The notes under the pieces: generated by a model
What the model saw: only the letters and a program-made list of their open reading frames with translations
Told to the model about the DNA's origin: nothing
Database searches by the model: none
Part shown: in pieces, positions 63,406 through 64,000 of the stretch
Layout: each line of letters starts with the position of its first letter
Numbering within the stretch: position 1 is the stretch's first letter
Position numbers and translations under genes: made by a program
Assembly: GCA_951640165.1 (NCBI GenBank)
Contig: OX621234.1
Span: 6,329,001 to 6,393,000 of the forward strand
Origin: Pseudoips prasinana
Lineage: Eukaryota; Arthropoda; Insecta; Lepidoptera; Nolidae
Direction: 5' to 3'
Length of the DNA: 64,000 nucleotides

Positions 63406-64000
63406 TTATAATAGTAACGATATTTAGCTAACTTAAATTAAGTAAGTGTCTTTCATATTATAAATTATTAATAACATTGATTATCAATTTGTATTGGTCA
63501 AATTCATCCGTCTGTACGAAGTTCTCAAACAGATAAGATATGAGAACAATATTCATACTCAGAGTTAGGATACTAGCTAGAAACAACCCGAAAGTAACCG
63601 ATTTTAAATCTAGATATTTATGATAGATGAAGGGAATAACGTTTCTAGGATATTAATGGGCTGTTCTTAGTTATCTGAGCACTACTATACACACAAAGAT
63701 CTTAAGTATAGATAATACAATAGTTTCAATAACTCATGCGTTTTTGCCTCTATGGATAATGCTGTACCGTACCATGTACCCTTACCGAACTTCCTATTTC
63801 CTAGTGCTTACATACTCTCTGGTATTCCTCTTTGAATATCTGTCAAGACTTTGGCCACGACAAGGACATTAATTTTTTATGCAGCATGTAATGCCAATAA
63901 TCACAATTCAAATAGCAACAAATCCGAAACAATAATAAATGTTTGAAGATGACGTGAATGGTAAGTGAAATATAGTAGCCATAGTTAATCTTTCTTAAAA
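63406..64000. other. No gene recognised
   Basis: AT-rich sequence to the end of the window with no open frame or repeat that I can identify. Confidence 0.4.

Overview
The window is a piece of an animal nuclear genome, most likely a moth or butterfly. Genes are split by GT-AG introns. There are no bacterial-type operons. The intergenic DNA carries the repeat set usual in Lepidoptera: tRNA-headed SINEs, Helitrons starting TCTATATA and ending CTAG, a piggyBac element with yabusame-type ends, cecropia-type mariners, and RTE, CR1, I and R1 type LINE fragments. The species cannot be named from this sequence.

The main content is a pair of related host genes lying head to head. Gene 1 (minus strand, 29066 down to 9376) has a 10.1 kb first exon followed by five more exons, about 4065 codons in all. 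Gene 2 (plus strand, 44713 up to 58383) has the same six-exon plan and about 1265 codons. Every proposed intron falls in the same phase in both genes (phase 2 after exon 1, phase 1 after exons 2 to 5), and exons 1, 2, 4, 5 and 6 show matching peptides. In each gene the long open frames stop a few codons past a good splice donor, so stretches that look like separate genes join into one frame. The function is not recognised; an uncharacterised insect family such as DUF4776 is a possibility to test.

Gene 1 differs from gene 2 mainly by about 44 tandem copies of a 65-residue module (KTPxxKExIL..GIPLPEGKTPSEKxLI..). Each module is built from three 22-residue sub-repeats, and part of the array is organised in six-module blocks of about 1.18 kb. 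Gene 2 keeps roughly one decayed module in the same place. A broken, inverted copy of exon 6 also lies inside intron 4 of gene 2 (55625-56030).

Layout. 1-3.8 kb: SINEs, a LINE relic and foldbacks. 3.9-8.25 kb: a CR1-type LINE with both ORFs open. 8.5-9.1 kb: an RTE tail and a foldback. 9.4-29.1 kb: gene 1, whose 6 kb first intron holds Helitron pieces, a decayed Tc1-like element, a MITE and a possible unrecognised element. 29.1-44.7 kb: intergenic, with a copia fragment, a piggyBac element, a SINE split by a MITE, two mariners and Helitrons with a minisatellite. 44.7-58.4 kb: gene 2, with an I-type LINE, a CR1 tail, a Helitron and an R1-type LINE in its second intron. 58.75-60.0 kb: a third mariner. 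60.9-64 kb: an internally deleted transposase, a MITE, a LINE tail and a SINE. No transposon is seen inside the 10.1 kb exon although the rest of the locus is full of them.
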